DNA of 64,000 nucleotides from Kiritimatiellia bacterium (GCA_028716365.1 JAQUPZ010000006.1:124001-188000), one strand, 5' to 3'. Counted from the stretch's first letter, positions 16,644 to 25,874 are shown. The notes: generated from the letters alone by a model not told the origin. A program made the numbers and translations.

Positions 16644-16810
16644 TAAGAAATTTGAAGTTTGGAATAACATGCGAACAAAATCCCAGCTTGCTTTGGTATG
16701 TTACACATAGTAAAGGACTGACCCAATTAAGACTGAGGGATGACTGTCTTCGCGTAAAACTGCAATGTGGCAAAATCATAGTTCTTTTTGAACAATGGTT
16801 TTTGGGATGC

Positions 16811-18508
16811 ATGAATAAGGTTTTCATTATTTGGCTCAGTATATTCTTTAGTTTATTGGGTTATTTTGCGCCAATCACTTGTGCGCAGGAATCTGTTGTT
16901 GAACAGCCGGCGGTCCCGTCAACCGTGCCGGTTTCTTCTCAACCTGCAGCTATAGAGGCTGTTCAGCCGGCTGAAGTTCAGAAACCATTATCATCTGATT
17001 CACTGAGGGTTATGCCGAAACGGCTCAAAGATTATGATCTGCCAGGCCTTCAGCAAAAGGTTTACCTGAAGTCGGTTACGTCATGGGACATTGCTCAGTT
17101 GATCGACATCCTTGCCCGTGAGGGAAAGTTAAGCAATATTGTTGTTGGGCCGAATGTCAAGGGAACAACGAAACTGCAGTTTGAGGGAGTTACAGTAGGT
17201 GATGCGCTGGAAGTTATTCTTGCGGTCAACAACCTGGCTTATGAAATCAAAGGTGGAATCATCAAGATCATTACAGATGATGATTATAAGTTACTTAATG
17301 GAGCAAGTTTTTATGACACCAAGCAGATAAAAGTCGTCGAATTAAAACATTCGTCTGCCGAGCGGGTGGGAAAGATGCTTGATAAGGTCAAAAGCACCAC
17401 TGGTACCATTGTTTTCGATCAGGTCAGTAATACTCTCATCCTGATAGACATGCCGGACAAGTTAATGGAGATGGTGGCGATAATTGAAAAGGCCGATATT
17501 TCATCGAATACTGAAACAAAGACATTTATTCTCCAGTACGCAAACGTGGAAGATGTTCAAAAAGAACTCACCACCTTGCTCACGAAAGAGGTGGGTTTTG
17601 TCAGGATCGATAAGCGTACAAAGACCCTGATGGTAACTGATTTACCGCAAAATATTCAGAAGGTAGAACAAGTTGTAAAAGCTTTCGACATGCGTTCGAA
17701 GCAGGTCTTTATCGAAGCCAAGGTTGTCGAAGTTACGCTCAATGACAATTTTGCGCTGGGTATTAACTGGCAGCATATGTTCCAGGGATTGGACCCAAGG
17801 TTCTCTCTTCAGTCTGTTTCACTTCCGGGCGCACCTACAACACCGGTTGGTACACTCACTTATAACACCATCGTTTCGGGCGGTGACCTCCAGGTTGTTG
17901 TTGATGCTCTAAAGCAGGTTGGTGAAACAAAGATTCTTTCGAGTCCGCATATCGCTGTTACAGATGGCCAAGAAGCCACGATCAAGGTCATAGAAAATCA
18001 GCCTTACAAAGAAACTAAACTGGAAAGCGGAACCACCAACATAACAGGTGTGACTTACCAGTTCATTCCGGTGGGTGTCACACTTTCGGTAACGCCAAAG
18101 ATTAATGATGAGAATATGATCACCGTAATGGTTAAGCCGGATATAAGCTCGATTTCTCAATGGTATGACGGAGATGCACAACAGGGTACACCTGTAGTAA
18201 AGAGTGCTACTGCTACGACAAGTGTAATGGTTAAGGACGGTGTCACGGTAATCATTGGAGGAATGATCAAAGACCGGAAGGATACCAGTGTGAACAGTAT
18301 TCCGTTTTTAGGTGGCATTCCGTTGCTCGGACGGCTATTCAGGTACGACAGTGTATCGGTGGTAAATACCGAGACAATAGTATTCATGACTCCACGTATT
18401 ATAACGGGAGAAGAACCATATCTTCGTACCAAGGACATGAAGAAATCTCCAAAGCCACTCCGCCCTGTAGGTCCGGCTGGAGAGAAAACACTGAAACCGG
18501 TCAGGTGA
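16811..18508 (+). CDS. gspD: Type II secretion / type IV pilus secretin (GspD)
   Basis: 565 residues from ATG 16811, chosen because it begins a clear signal peptide (NKVFIIWLSIFFSLLGYF, cleavage near CAQES). An in-frame ATG at 16640 overlaps the previous stop but adds a non-signal sequence. N-terminal N domains follow: a STN/N0-like region (KVYLKSVTSWDIAQLIDILA, GVTVGDALEVILAVNNLAY), then two N1/N2 repeats (IKVVELKHSSAERVGKML; FILQYANVEDVQKELTTLL). The secretin core runs from VFIEAKVVEVTLNDNFALGI through ILSSPHIAVTDGQEATIKV to VIIGGMIKDRKDTS and IPFLGGIPLLGRLFRY. It forms the outer-membrane channel. It lies 31 kb from gspE but on the same strand. No S-domain or pilotin motif was recognised. 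Confidence 0.93.
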   Translation: MNKVFIIWLSIFFSLLGYFAPITCAQESVVEQPAVPSTVPVSSQPAAIEAVQPAEVQKPLSSDSLRVMPKRLKDYDLPGLQQKVYLKSVTSWDIAQLIDILAREGKLSNIVVGPNVKGTTKLQFEGVTVGDALEVILAVNNLAYEIKGGIIKIITDDDYKLLNGASFYDTKQIKVVELKHSSAERVGKMLDKVKSTTGTIVFDQVSNTLILIDMPDKLMEMVAIIEKADISSNTETKTFILQYANVEDVQKELTTLLTKEVGFVRIDKRTKTLMVTDLPQNIQKVEQVVKAFDMRSKQVFIEAKVVEVTLNDNFALGINWQHMFQGLDPRFSLQSVSLPGAPTTPVGTLTYNTIVSGGDLQVVVDALKQVGETKILSSPHIAVTDGQEATIKVIENQPYKETKLESGTTNITGVTYQFIPVGVTLSVTPKINDENMITVMVKPDISSISQWYDGDAQQGTPVVKSATATTSVMVKDGVTVIIGGMIKDRKDTSVNSIPFLGGIPLLGRLFRYDSVSVVNTETIVFMTPRIITGEEPYLRTKDMKKSPKPLRPVGPAGEKTLKPVR

Positions 18509-18581
18509 ACAGGAATAAAAAGCGGATGGTCATTCCAGTATTTTCGAATTTCCGGGAAAAGAATTATCGGTGTATAAATAA

Positions 18582-20360
18582 ATGAAACAGACGATTACCG
18601 TATTGTTTCTTTTACTGGTATTTTCTCTAAAGGCCGAAGAATTCAATTGGTCGTGGGAGAAAACACAGGGGGGCGAAAAGGCGACAGAAATAAAAGGCCG
18701 GAAGACAGTGGGTAATGGTCTGAATCCGGTGTCGAATACTACTGCATCGATAACCGGTAATCGACAGTCATCAATCATCAGTCGTGAATCTTCCGGTTCC
18801 TCTCCTTATTCCATCGACAAGCTGCCGATAGCTGATGGTCAGGCGACAACCTCTGCGCCTAACGGGAATTTCACCTGGCTGTGGGAGAAAAAATCCACAA
18901 CGAAGGAAGAAGAAAATAGTGGAGGAAAGAAAGCTGGAGAAAAGGCAAGTGTAGCAATAACGGCAAATGCGGCTACAGGATCTAATGAACAGGTAAAGGA
19001 TTCAGTTCAAGGTGTTCCGGTTCCGTTGGTCCGGCCTTCCGTAACTCCGGCGCCTTTTCCGGAAAAGACTGTTTCTGCGAATAAACAAGAATTATCAAGA
19101 TTGCCTCCTGAGGTGGAAGATTTGTCCGGAGCAATTCCGCGATCGACAAATAAAATGTCATTACAGCATGTGAATGCTCCATCTTTGCCTGTACCGGCCC
19201 CGGTATCGGAGGTCCGGAAATTTGAAATTGCAGATGCCAAACCGGCAACCGGAGGAAGTATCGATTCCAAAGCTTACGATGAATTGATCAGGGAAAATCT
19301 TGATCTTCGTAGTAAGATTACGGAAATAAAACAGGGTAAGGATTTTATTAAACTGGAGAACGAAAAACTTATAAGGGAAATCAAGGATTTGGAACAACGA
19401 ATATCGGACTTGGTGGTCAAGATAAAGGATCTTGGTAAACAGAAGGAACTTTCCGCCGATAGTCCGGTAAAAGTGAAAGAACTGGAAAGTCGTTTGATCA
19501 AGGCTGAACAGGAGGAAATACTGTTGAGTAATCAGCTTACTGACTTGCAAAAGAAAATTTCTGATCAGGACGGGACTTCGGCTGTTGACACGCCTGAAAC
19601 CAGTGCCAATCCGTTGATTGCCAGAAACAAACCGGCGGAACCGGTTCAGGTAGGTTCTGATCTCTACAAAAGGCTTGAAAGTGAGAACCTGTTTTTAAGG
19701 CAGAAACTAAGCGAACTTGATATTGAACGGCAGAGAGCGGTGAAGGCAAGAGAGGAGATGGAGAAAAAAGAAAAAACGGCAGGGGAGGAAGCCAGGCGCG
19801 CCATTGAAGCCCAGAAACAAATCAAGGAAAAACTCGATGAGGCAAAAGCAGCGGAGAAGAAACAGAAAAAAATCGTTGGTGATCTCGCCGAGCGGATACC
19901 GGATATGGAGAAAGAGATGGGAACGCTGAAAAAGAAACTCTCCGAAAAAGATGTGGTGTTGAGGGAGAAAGACAAGAACCTTGAGATTCTTGCCAATGAG
20001 ATTCAGCAGCGTGAGAATCGGATTCGTAAGGCGGAGAAGATGGTTGAGTTGATGGATCAGGCTCAAAATGATGTCAACAAGGTAAGTGACAGTGAGAGGC
20101 GGGATATGCATTACAACATGGCTGCTGTCTATTCACAGGTTGGCAGATTCAGGGATGCGGAACGGGAGTACCTTCACGCATTACGGATTGATCCGACCGA
20201 TGCTGATGTCCATTACAATCTGGGAATCCTCTATGATGAAAATCTCAACGATAAACCGAGGGCCGCGATGCATTACCGGAGATATCTGAAGCTCCGTCCA
20301 AACGGTTCTGATGTGGATACCGTCAAGAACTGGCTCATTAATATCGATATGAAACAGTAA
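18582..20360 (+). CDS. Exported coiled-coil protein with C-terminal TPR repeats
   Basis: 592 residues. The N-terminus MKQTITVLFLLLVFSLKAEE is a signal peptide. Two related short motifs follow (EFNWSWEKTQGG and NFTWLWEKKST), about 80 residues apart, separated by low-complexity linker. Residues about 230-490 are strongly charged heptad-like sequence predicted as coiled coil (ENLDLRSKITEIKQ..., KAREEMEKKEKTAGEEARRA). The last 80 residues carry two TPR units: YNMAAVYSQVGRFRDAEREY and HYNLGILYDENLNDKPRAAM. TPR proteins next to secretins often act as assembly or pilotin-like factors (PilF type), so a role in the secretion machine is plausible from position. The specific family is not recognised. 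Confidence 0.75.
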   Translation: MKQTITVLFLLLVFSLKAEEFNWSWEKTQGGEKATEIKGRKTVGNGLNPVSNTTASITGNRQSSIISRESSGSSPYSIDKLPIADGQATTSAPNGNFTWLWEKKSTTKEEENSGGKKAGEKASVAITANAATGSNEQVKDSVQGVPVPLVRPSVTPAPFPEKTVSANKQELSRLPPEVEDLSGAIPRSTNKMSLQHVNAPSLPVPAPVSEVRKFEIADAKPATGGSIDSKAYDELIRENLDLRSKITEIKQGKDFIKLENEKLIREIKDLEQRISDLVVKIKDLGKQKELSADSPVKVKELESRLIKAEQEEILLSNQLTDLQKKISDQDGTSAVDTPETSANPLIARNKPAEPVQVGSDLYKRLESENLFLRQKLSELDIERQRAVKAREEMEKKEKTAGEEARRAIEAQKQIKEKLDEAKAAEKKQKKIVGDLAERIPDMEKEMGTLKKKLSEKDVVLREKDKNLEILANEIQQRENRIRKAEKMVELMDQAQNDVNKVSDSERRDMHYNMAAVYSQVGRFRDAEREYLHALRIDPTDADVHYNLGILYDENLNDKPRAAMHYRRYLKLRPNGSDVDTVKNWLINIDMKQ

Positions 20361-20447
20361 TGACAACCATCTATTACTGGTTGAATTGGAGTGTCGAATG
20401 ATTGGAATAACGTGCCGGATTGACATTACTTTCCCTTTAAATTTCTG

Positions 20448-22502
20448 ATGAAGCCAAAATTAATACTGATTGTTCTGGCGCTGGTGATTCTGCCAACGTC
20501 GATTCTCAGTTTTCTTGCAAACCGGGCGCTGAGAAGCAGGGAGGAACTTCTTCAATATCGTTTGAAAATGGACGCGGCCAGCGCAATACAGATTGTATCG
20601 AAACGTATTCAGGCCCGCTTTGAAGACGACATGGAACATGTGCGGTCTGTGGTGTCCGAATGTCTGGCGCGTGGCGGGAAAAATGCAGATATAGAGGCCG
20701 CTGCTTTTCGTTTACGTAACTCGCGCGGGACTGTAAATCAGATTTATCTTTTCATGAATCCCTGGGGCTTTATCTATCCGGAACCTGGAAAGCAGGATGA
20801 AGTGATGAAGCAACCACTGGAAAAAGCACAGCCGGCATCTGCCATCCAGCGCAGGGTATCAGGTACAGAGCGACAGCTTGATCCTCTTGTTTCAGCATTA
20901 CGACGGGAAATTGTATCGTCAGGTACGGGAACTAACGCAATATCTCTTACCGTGGAAGATTCTTCCTACTGGTTTTCTGCCCTGCCGAACAAAAAGAGCA
21001 TGTATGCCGGTTTTGAGATAAACCAAGCTGAATTCCTTGAAGAACTTTCAAGCGCACTTACTGCTGCATCAGGAGAAACGTTTATGCTGATTGCCGAAGG
21101 GCCGGGAATAACCAGAGCAAAAGAAGTTATTGTAAGTGATGTTTTTGGTGAAAAAGGAGAAATCAGGAGCCAGGGTCCTGATTTGTCTGAAGAACCTGTT
21201 GCAAGCAGGCGGTTATTGAAGCCGTTTGACTATGTAAACATAAAGGCTTTTATTGTGGATTCCGGCAGGATCAAAAAAGCGGCGGAACTTCAGTATCGTC
21301 TTTATGCATGGGGAATTGTGCTCATGGCTGCGGGGGTATGTATTGGTCTGTTGCTTGTATTGAGAGAAGCTGCCGCTGAAATCAGACGCGCAAGGGCAAG
21401 AAGCGATTTTGTCATTGGAGTGTCCCATGATCTGCGTACACCTGTTGCTTCGATGAGAATGCTCGCAGAGAGTCTGTATCTGGATCATGTCGAAAGTCAT
21501 GATCAGCAGAAGAAATTCCTGCGGGTAATTGTAAGGGAATCTGAACGCCTGGGCCAGTTGATCGAACGGGTATTATTTTTTGTGCGTATGGATCAGAAAT
21601 CGCTGATATATCGTTTTACTGAAGTCGATATCGGTAAGCTTGTCGCGGTGACTGTTGAAGCATTCAAGGCCAGGGCCGAAATCAGGGACCAGAAGGCGGA
21701 AATCCGGGCATATCATTTATCGATCGGCACCGCCATAGAGCCGGGACTACCACATGTCAAGGCCGACGAAAGCGCCATCACGCAGGTGATTTTGAACCTG
21801 CTAGATAATGCTGCAAAATACCTGAAGAAGGATACGGAAGACAAAAATCAAGCAGTTTCATCACAGTCTGTTCCATCCTTTATTGAACCAAAAAAAACAT
21901 TGGTCAACAATCAGCAATCTGCTGTGCAGGGTATAATTGTGGAGAAATCTGCAAGTGGTATTCCTTTATCACACCCGTCCTCCGGTGTTCCAATACCCGT
22001 CACATCAAAGGTCGTATCCCGTGTTCCTCTCCCCGAATCAATTAAACAGGGAGTTACGGTCTCCAGGCCCGAAATCAGCAACTCACCTGATGCTACAACA
22101 ATAAATCCCAAGGCGGTATCCAGTGTCGGCGGTGATGTTGTCAGATATCCGATTGCAGAGCAGCGAGGTGGTATTACACAGCCGTCAATCAGTATAGAAG
22201 TCTCTTCTGTGGCCGATTCTTTTCGCCATCACAGGTTTATGCCACGGAGGCGCTGGGTGAAGATTTCATTCAAGGATCGTGGCATTGGTATTGAAAAGAA
22301 AGAATTGCGCAGGATATTCAAAAGGTTCTATCGTGTTCGCGCAACGGCTGACAGTAATGTTTCCGGCGTGGGGCTTGGCTTGGCATTGTGCAGACATGTT
22401 ACAGAAGCGCATGGAGGATGGATCGAAGTTGACAGCGAACTGGGAAAAGGAAGTACCTTTTCGGTTTACTTGCTTGTAAGCGGAAAAGGGACAATAATAT
22501 AG
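20448..22502 (+). CDS. Membrane sensor histidine kinase with an insertion in its ATPase domain
   Basis: 684 residues. TM1 is at residues about 5-25 and TM2 at about 285-305, enclosing a periplasmic sensor of roughly 255 residues. The HisKA domain has the phospho-acceptor His327 in VIGVSHDLRTPVASMRM. The HATPase domain has the N box NLLDNAAKY (Asn454) and G boxes KDRGIGIEKKE (Asp610), GVGLGLALC and GKGSTFSVYL. N box and G1 box are separated by about 155 residues instead of the usual 25-40; the extra part is Pro/Ser/Val-rich and looks unstructured (about 465-590). A second repeat-like insert (EIRDQKAEIR) is near residue 412. It is followed by its response regulator and probably autophosphorylates and transfers to Asp56 of that protein. 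Confidence 0.92.
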   Translation: MKPKLILIVLALVILPTSILSFLANRALRSREELLQYRLKMDAASAIQIVSKRIQARFEDDMEHVRSVVSECLARGGKNADIEAAAFRLRNSRGTVNQIYLFMNPWGFIYPEPGKQDEVMKQPLEKAQPASAIQRRVSGTERQLDPLVSALRREIVSSGTGTNAISLTVEDSSYWFSALPNKKSMYAGFEINQAEFLEELSSALTAASGETFMLIAEGPGITRAKEVIVSDVFGEKGEIRSQGPDLSEEPVASRRLLKPFDYVNIKAFIVDSGRIKKAAELQYRLYAWGIVLMAAGVCIGLLLVLREAAAEIRRARARSDFVIGVSHDLRTPVASMRMLAESLYLDHVESHDQQKKFLRVIVRESERLGQLIERVLFFVRMDQKSLIYRFTEVDIGKLVAVTVEAFKARAEIRDQKAEIRAYHLSIGTAIEPGLPHVKADESAITQVILNLLDNAAKYLKKDTEDKNQAVSSQSVPSFIEPKKTLVNNQQSAVQGIIVEKSASGIPLSHPSSGVPIPVTSKVVSRVPLPESIKQGVTVSRPEISNSPDATTINPKAVSSVGGDVVRYPIAEQRGGITQPSISIEVSSVADSFRHHRFMPRRRWVKISFKDRGIGIEKKELRRIFKRFYRVRATADSNVSGVGLGLALCRHVTEAHGGWIEVDSELGKGSTFSVYLLVSGKGTII

Positions 22503-22563
22503 GACATTCAGGTAAAAACAAATATCTGATAATAAAAAGCCGGATTTAACAGACGAGGTTGTA

Positions 22564-23298
22564 ATGAAAGAACGGAAGCAAACAATACTTGTTGTTGAGG
22601 ATGATGAGGCGTTGGTGCTTGGTCTTGAAGAGAACCTTAAGTTTGCAGGTTATGATGTGGTGACGGCACGGGAAGGAAATAGCGGATTAAAGGCGGCAAT
22701 GGACACGAAGCCCGACTTGATTCTCCTCGATATCATGCTGCCCGGGATGTCTGGTTACGACATCTGCCGGAAACTTCGCGATAACGGCATGCAGATGCCT
22801 GTCGTGATGCTCACTGCACGACAGGATGAATTTGACAAAGTGCATGGCTTTGAGATGGGCGCTGACGATTATGTTACCAAACCTTTCAGCCTTAACGAGC
22901 TTCTTGCAAGGATTAAAGCCATACTGCTCAGGGGCAGCAGGCGCGTGAAGGGACCTATGAAATATGATTGTGGCGATTTTGTACTGGACCTGGAGTCAAG
23001 GGTTTTGAAGAGACGCAAGGCAATAAGCGGCAAACGAGGGAGCGGTGGTGAAGGTGAGATGGAAGAAATGGAGCTTACCAGGACGGAGTTTGATCTTCTC
23101 GCATATTTCTGTGCAAATGAGGGCAAGGCGTTGACCAGGGAACATGTGATGAATGATGTCTGGGGCATGGAATATTACGGTACCCAGCGTTCATTGGACA
23201 GTTTTGTTGCCAGTCTTCGTTCCAAGATCGAAAAAAAACCGTCCGAACCCAAACACATTCTGACGGTACACGGTGTGGGGTATAAATACGTCAAATAA
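22564..23298 (+). CDS. OmpR/PhoB-family response regulator
   Basis: 244 residues, with GAGG about 6 bases upstream of the ATG. Receiver domain: acidic pocket VVEDDE (residues 11-16), phospho-acceptor Asp56 in LILLDIMLPGMSG, conserved Thr in VVMLTARQDE and Lys in DYVTKPFS. The C-terminal winged-helix DNA-binding domain has LESRVLKRR, LTRTEFDLLAYFC, REHVMNDVWGMEYYGTQRSLD and HILTVHGVGYKYVK. A Gly/Glu-rich insert of about 15 residues (KRGSGGEGEMEEME) separates the first beta strands from the DNA-binding helix region. It lies 61 bases after the kinase gene and forms a cognate pair with it. Targets are unknown; nearby candidates are the lipoprotein or secretion genes. Confidence 0.95.
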   Translation: MKERKQTILVVEDDEALVLGLEENLKFAGYDVVTAREGNSGLKAAMDTKPDLILLDIMLPGMSGYDICRKLRDNGMQMPVVMLTARQDEFDKVHGFEMGADDYVTKPFSLNELLARIKAILLRGSRRVKGPMKYDCGDFVLDLESRVLKRRKAISGKRGSGGEGEMEEMELTRTEFDLLAYFCANEGKALTREHVMNDVWGMEYYGTQRSLDSFVASLRSKIEKKPSEPKHILTVHGVGYKYVK

Positions 23299-23346
23299 TT
23301 CAGGAAATATAAATTCTATCACGGTTTTAAAACAGGTCGGCACTCC

Positions 23347-23376
23347 TTGACGCAGAAGATATTTAAGTGATAAGAA
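23347..23376 (+). promoter_or_regulatory. Possible sigma-70 promoter before the lipoprotein gene
   Basis: TTGACG at 23347-23352 and TAAGAA at 23371-23376 are separated by 18 bases and lie 34 bases before the ATG. The -35 hexamer is good and the -10 weak. It fits the 111-base gap between the response regulator and the lipoprotein gene. Confidence 0.3.
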
Positions 23377-23409
23377 TAACCTGGAGTTTTATAAAATGAG
23401 GTGGCGATT

Positions 23410-24015
23410 ATGAAGAAAGTTGTATTTCTCTGTTTTATACTGGTTTTGCCTGTGGTTCTCCTGCTTGGTATGTCGTTGCTAACCGGCTGTGAGAGTGCGG
23501 AGGGTACTGAAGGGTTGCAGGTGGAACCATCCAGTATAACATTGACGCCATCAAGTAACACAGTAACGTTTACAGCCATCCTGAATGTCACAAATGCACT
23601 TTCCCTGCCGATCACCTGGAGTTTAAAAGATTCATCGCTTGGTTCAATTATCGGCAGTTCGGGCAGCACCGCAATATACCAGCGTAGCAGCCGGAATGGA
23701 GATAATGTCATAACAGCCCGGGATCAGTACGGAAATGAAGGTTTTGCTGCCATAAACCAGATCTCGGAAACGTATGTGTTGACGGTAACTGCTTCTGCGA
23801 CTGTTTTAAGCTCCGGAACTAATGCCTGTACCGTGACGGCTTCGGGCGGTATCGCGCCTTATAGATGGTCGGTTGGGAATCCTTCCCTTGGGAGTGTCAG
23901 CGGTACTGGTAGTTCTGTAATGTACCAGAGCAGTCAGGCCGGATCAAATGTCATTACGGTTCGCGATGGCAACGGTGTTTCTGCTTCAATTGCCATTACC
24001 CGGACGGCATCCTAG
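23410..24015 (+). CDS. Exported lipoprotein with two Ig-like (BIG-type) domains
   Basis: 201 residues from ATG 23410, which has GAGGTGG at ideal spacing; a GTG at 23401 is also in frame but overlaps that site. The N-terminus KKVVFLCFILVLPVVLLLG ends in a lipobox (LLTGC), so the protein should be lipid-anchored. Two Ig-like beta domains follow, the first with VEPSSITLTPSSNTVTFTA and NVITARDQYGN, the second with LTVTASATVLSSGTNACTV and NVITVRDGNGVS; they are related to each other. The TAG stop may not be ancestral, because coding-like sequence continues in the same frame beyond it (see next feature). Function unknown; probably surface or envelope structure. Confidence 0.8.
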   Translation: MKKVVFLCFILVLPVVLLLGMSLLTGCESAEGTEGLQVEPSSITLTPSSNTVTFTAILNVTNALSLPITWSLKDSSLGSIIGSSGSTAIYQRSSRNGDNVITARDQYGNEGFAAINQISETYVLTVTASATVLSSGTNACTVTASGGIAPYRWSVGNPSLGSVSGTGSSVMYQSSQAGSNVITVRDGNGVSASIAITRTAS

Positions 24016-24176
24016 AGCAGTGGCAAATACTTTAGTCAACAAGAGATGATCGTGAACGTTCCCTGGTCATCGACAAATGTGTTGTTATTTTATTCTGCAG
24101 GTGATGGTACTGTGACGTGTCTTTTCTTACGGATCCCCAGGATTTCTACACGATTCGGGTACGGATTGCACCGTAG
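24016..24176 (+). pseudogene. Decayed 3' extension of the lipoprotein gene
   Basis: Reading through the TAG at 24013-24015 in the same frame gives SSGKYFSQQEMIVNVPWSST and NVLLFYSAGDGTVT, which looks like a further beta domain. At about 24115 the sense switches frame, giving SFLTDPQDFYTIRVRIAP and a stop at 24174-24176. One nonsense change and one single-base frameshift would explain this. The claim rests on residue character only; no homologue was compared. Confidence 0.4.
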
Positions 24177-24294
24177 GGGAATGACATGGTGATAAGAGGA
24201 AACGGTGAGGCGGGGACAGGAAACTTGAAAATCAGAGTTAATCCTTGGCCGCGCTCGGGCAGGCTATATTTATCTGTGGTTGCATCGCTATCTT

Positions 24295-25794
24295 ATGAAT
24301 TCTGATATTATTATATCTGTCGAGAAACTCTCCAAGAAATACAAGCTTGGAGAGATCGGCGTTAATTCGCTCCGCGAAACAGCTGAGTGGTTCTGGCATC
24401 GTCTTCGTGGCCGTGATCCTGCTGAGCATATGGGAATTGTCGGTAAAACACCGATTGAGAGACGCGGGGATACAGCGATAAGGAGAAACGGAGACAGGGA
24501 GACAGGGAGACAAGGAGACAAAAAGAACGGGGGACACGGAGATGGGGAATCAGAAATAAGCGGTGACACGGTGACCAGGAGACGGGGTGACCAAGAGACA
24601 GAATTATTAGAAAAATCAAACAACGCAACACCCGATAACAAACAACTGATAACCAATAACGACAGAACCTGCAACAGCGATTTATGGGCTTTGCGTGATA
24701 TTTCGTTCGAAGTAAAGCGTGGAGAGGTTCTCGGTATAATTGGGCGGAATGGAGCAGGAAAGAGTACATTGCTCAAGATTCTGTCACGTATTACTGAACC
24801 AACAAGTGGCCGCGCGGTGATGAGGGGACGGGTTGGCAGTCTACTTGAGGTTGGAACCGGATTTCATCCTGAATTAACTGGACGGGAAAATATTTTCCTG
24901 AATGGTGCAATTCTTGGGATGCGAAAAAAGGAAATTGAGTCAAAGTTTGACGAAATAGTTGCATTTGCCGAGGTTGAGAAATTCATCGATACGCCGGTGA
25001 AACGCTATTCTTCCGGCATGTATGTTCGTCTGGCCTTTGCTGTTGCCGCCCATCTTGATCCGGAGATTCTGATTGTCGATGAAGTCCTTGCCGTCGGCGA
25101 TGCCGCCTTCCAGAAAAAATGCCTTGGCAAGATGAGAGACGTCTCTTCTAAAGATGGCCGTACGGTCCTCTTTGTTAGTCATAATATGTCAGTTATCAGC
25201 AAATTGTGTGGTTTGAGTTTGTGGATAGACAATGGGTCAATGTTACGTCATGGCAATACAAGAGAGATAGTTTCTGAATACCTATTGCGTGATGTCAGCG
25301 AGACTGGCAGTATGGTGTGGGAGGACGGTACTGCAAATCCAGGGGTTACCGAGATAAAGATCAATTCGCTTCGAGTTTTTCAAAAAAGCGATCATAATTG
25401 CTCAGCTCTGGACGCAAAAGATCCTTTTTATGTCGAGATTGGCTACCGGATTTTCGAGCCGTTGCCATACGCACGTATAGGTTTTCTGATCAGCAATGTA
25501 GATGGTCTTGTGGTATTTGCAACGTATGATTCTGATGAAGAACAGTTCGCAGGCAGGCGTACACCGGGAGAGTATATTATTACTTGTGAGGTTCCGAGTA
25601 ACTTGTTAAGCCCGAATCAATACATAATATCTTTGACAGCGGGTATCCCTCAAGTGAAACCCTTAATTATGCTCGAGAATGTGATGGTCCTTACTGTTGA
25701 GAATACGGAAGGTGTAGGGGGCCATATGCCTGGTCATAGGGAAGGTATAATAAGTCCCAAGTTGAAGTGGTCGGGTGTAAAAATAAAGCATTGA
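24295..25794 (+). CDS. Wzt-like ABC transporter ATPase for polysaccharide export, with repeat-rich insertion
   Basis: 499 residues from ATG 24295. It opens IIISVEKLSKKYKLGEIG and SLRETAEWFWHRLRGRD, the usual N-terminus of Wzt/RfbE ATPases. The core is WALRDISFEVKRGEVLGIIG, Walker A GRNGAGKST at residues 150-158, the Q-loop region, signature KRYSSGMYVRLAFAVA, Walker B EILIVDEVLAVGDA and H-loop FVSHNMSVIS. Residues about 350-499 form the C-terminal carbohydrate-binding domain typical of Wzt. Walker A is roughly 85 residues further along than normal because residues about 52-130 are an inserted charged tract (RRGDTAIRRNGDRETGRQG and similar) encoded by tandem GACAGGGAGAC-like words. No Wzm permease is adjacent, so the partner must be elsewhere. 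The enzyme would energise export of a finished O-polysaccharide. Confidence 0.9.
   Translation: MNSDIIISVEKLSKKYKLGEIGVNSLRETAEWFWHRLRGRDPAEHMGIVGKTPIERRGDTAIRRNGDRETGRQGDKKNGGHGDGESEISGDTVTRRRGDQETELLEKSNNATPDNKQLITNNDRTCNSDLWALRDISFEVKRGEVLGIIGRNGAGKSTLLKILSRITEPTSGRAVMRGRVGSLLEVGTGFHPELTGRENIFLNGAILGMRKKEIESKFDEIVAFAEVEKFIDTPVKRYSSGMYVRLAFAVAAHLDPEILIVDEVLAVGDAAFQKKCLGKMRDVSSKDGRTVLFVSHNMSVISKLCGLSLWIDNGSMLRHGNTREIVSEYLLRDVSETGSMVWEDGTANPGVTEIKINSLRVFQKSDHNCSALDAKDPFYVEIGYRIFEPLPYARIGFLISNVDGLVVFATYDSDEEQFAGRRTPGEYIITCEVPSNLLSPNQYIISLTAGIPQVKPLIMLENVMVLTVENTEGVGGHMPGHREGIISPKLKWSGVKIKH
24457..24660 (+). repeat. Low-complexity repeat tract (GACAGGGAGAC words) inside the ABC ATPase gene
   Basis: About 145 bases of purine-rich imperfect tandem words (GAGACAGGGAGACAAGGAG and variants), then an A-rich stretch with AACAACTGATAACCAATAAC. 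The whole tract keeps one open frame. Related words occur at 31511-31540 upstream of the giant gene and in reverse at 12681-12709. Confidence 0.75.
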
Positions 25795-25874
25795 ATTGAA
25801 TAAGTAAAATATGGAATAACATACTCGGTGCTGCTTGTGAAAAACATTAGAAGTTGTTTTGGGAAAATGCTTTA

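Noticed and set aside
16640..16810. Upstream extension of the secretin gene
   Set aside because: The first 57 codons lack secretin or signal-peptide character; ATG 16811 begins a clean signal peptide. Kept only as an alternative.
19664..20111. Phe/Leu/Ser-rich - strand frames opposite the coiled-coil/TPR gene
   Set aside because: Membrane-like look is caused by reverse complement of Glu/Lys codons.
24186..24303. Short + strand frame before the ABC ATPase gene
   Set aside because: It ends inside the ATPase start and has no ribosome-binding site or recognisable product.
24457..24602. CRISPR-like repeat array
   Set aside because: Units are imperfect, short and have no regular spacers; the tract is a low-complexity coding insertion.
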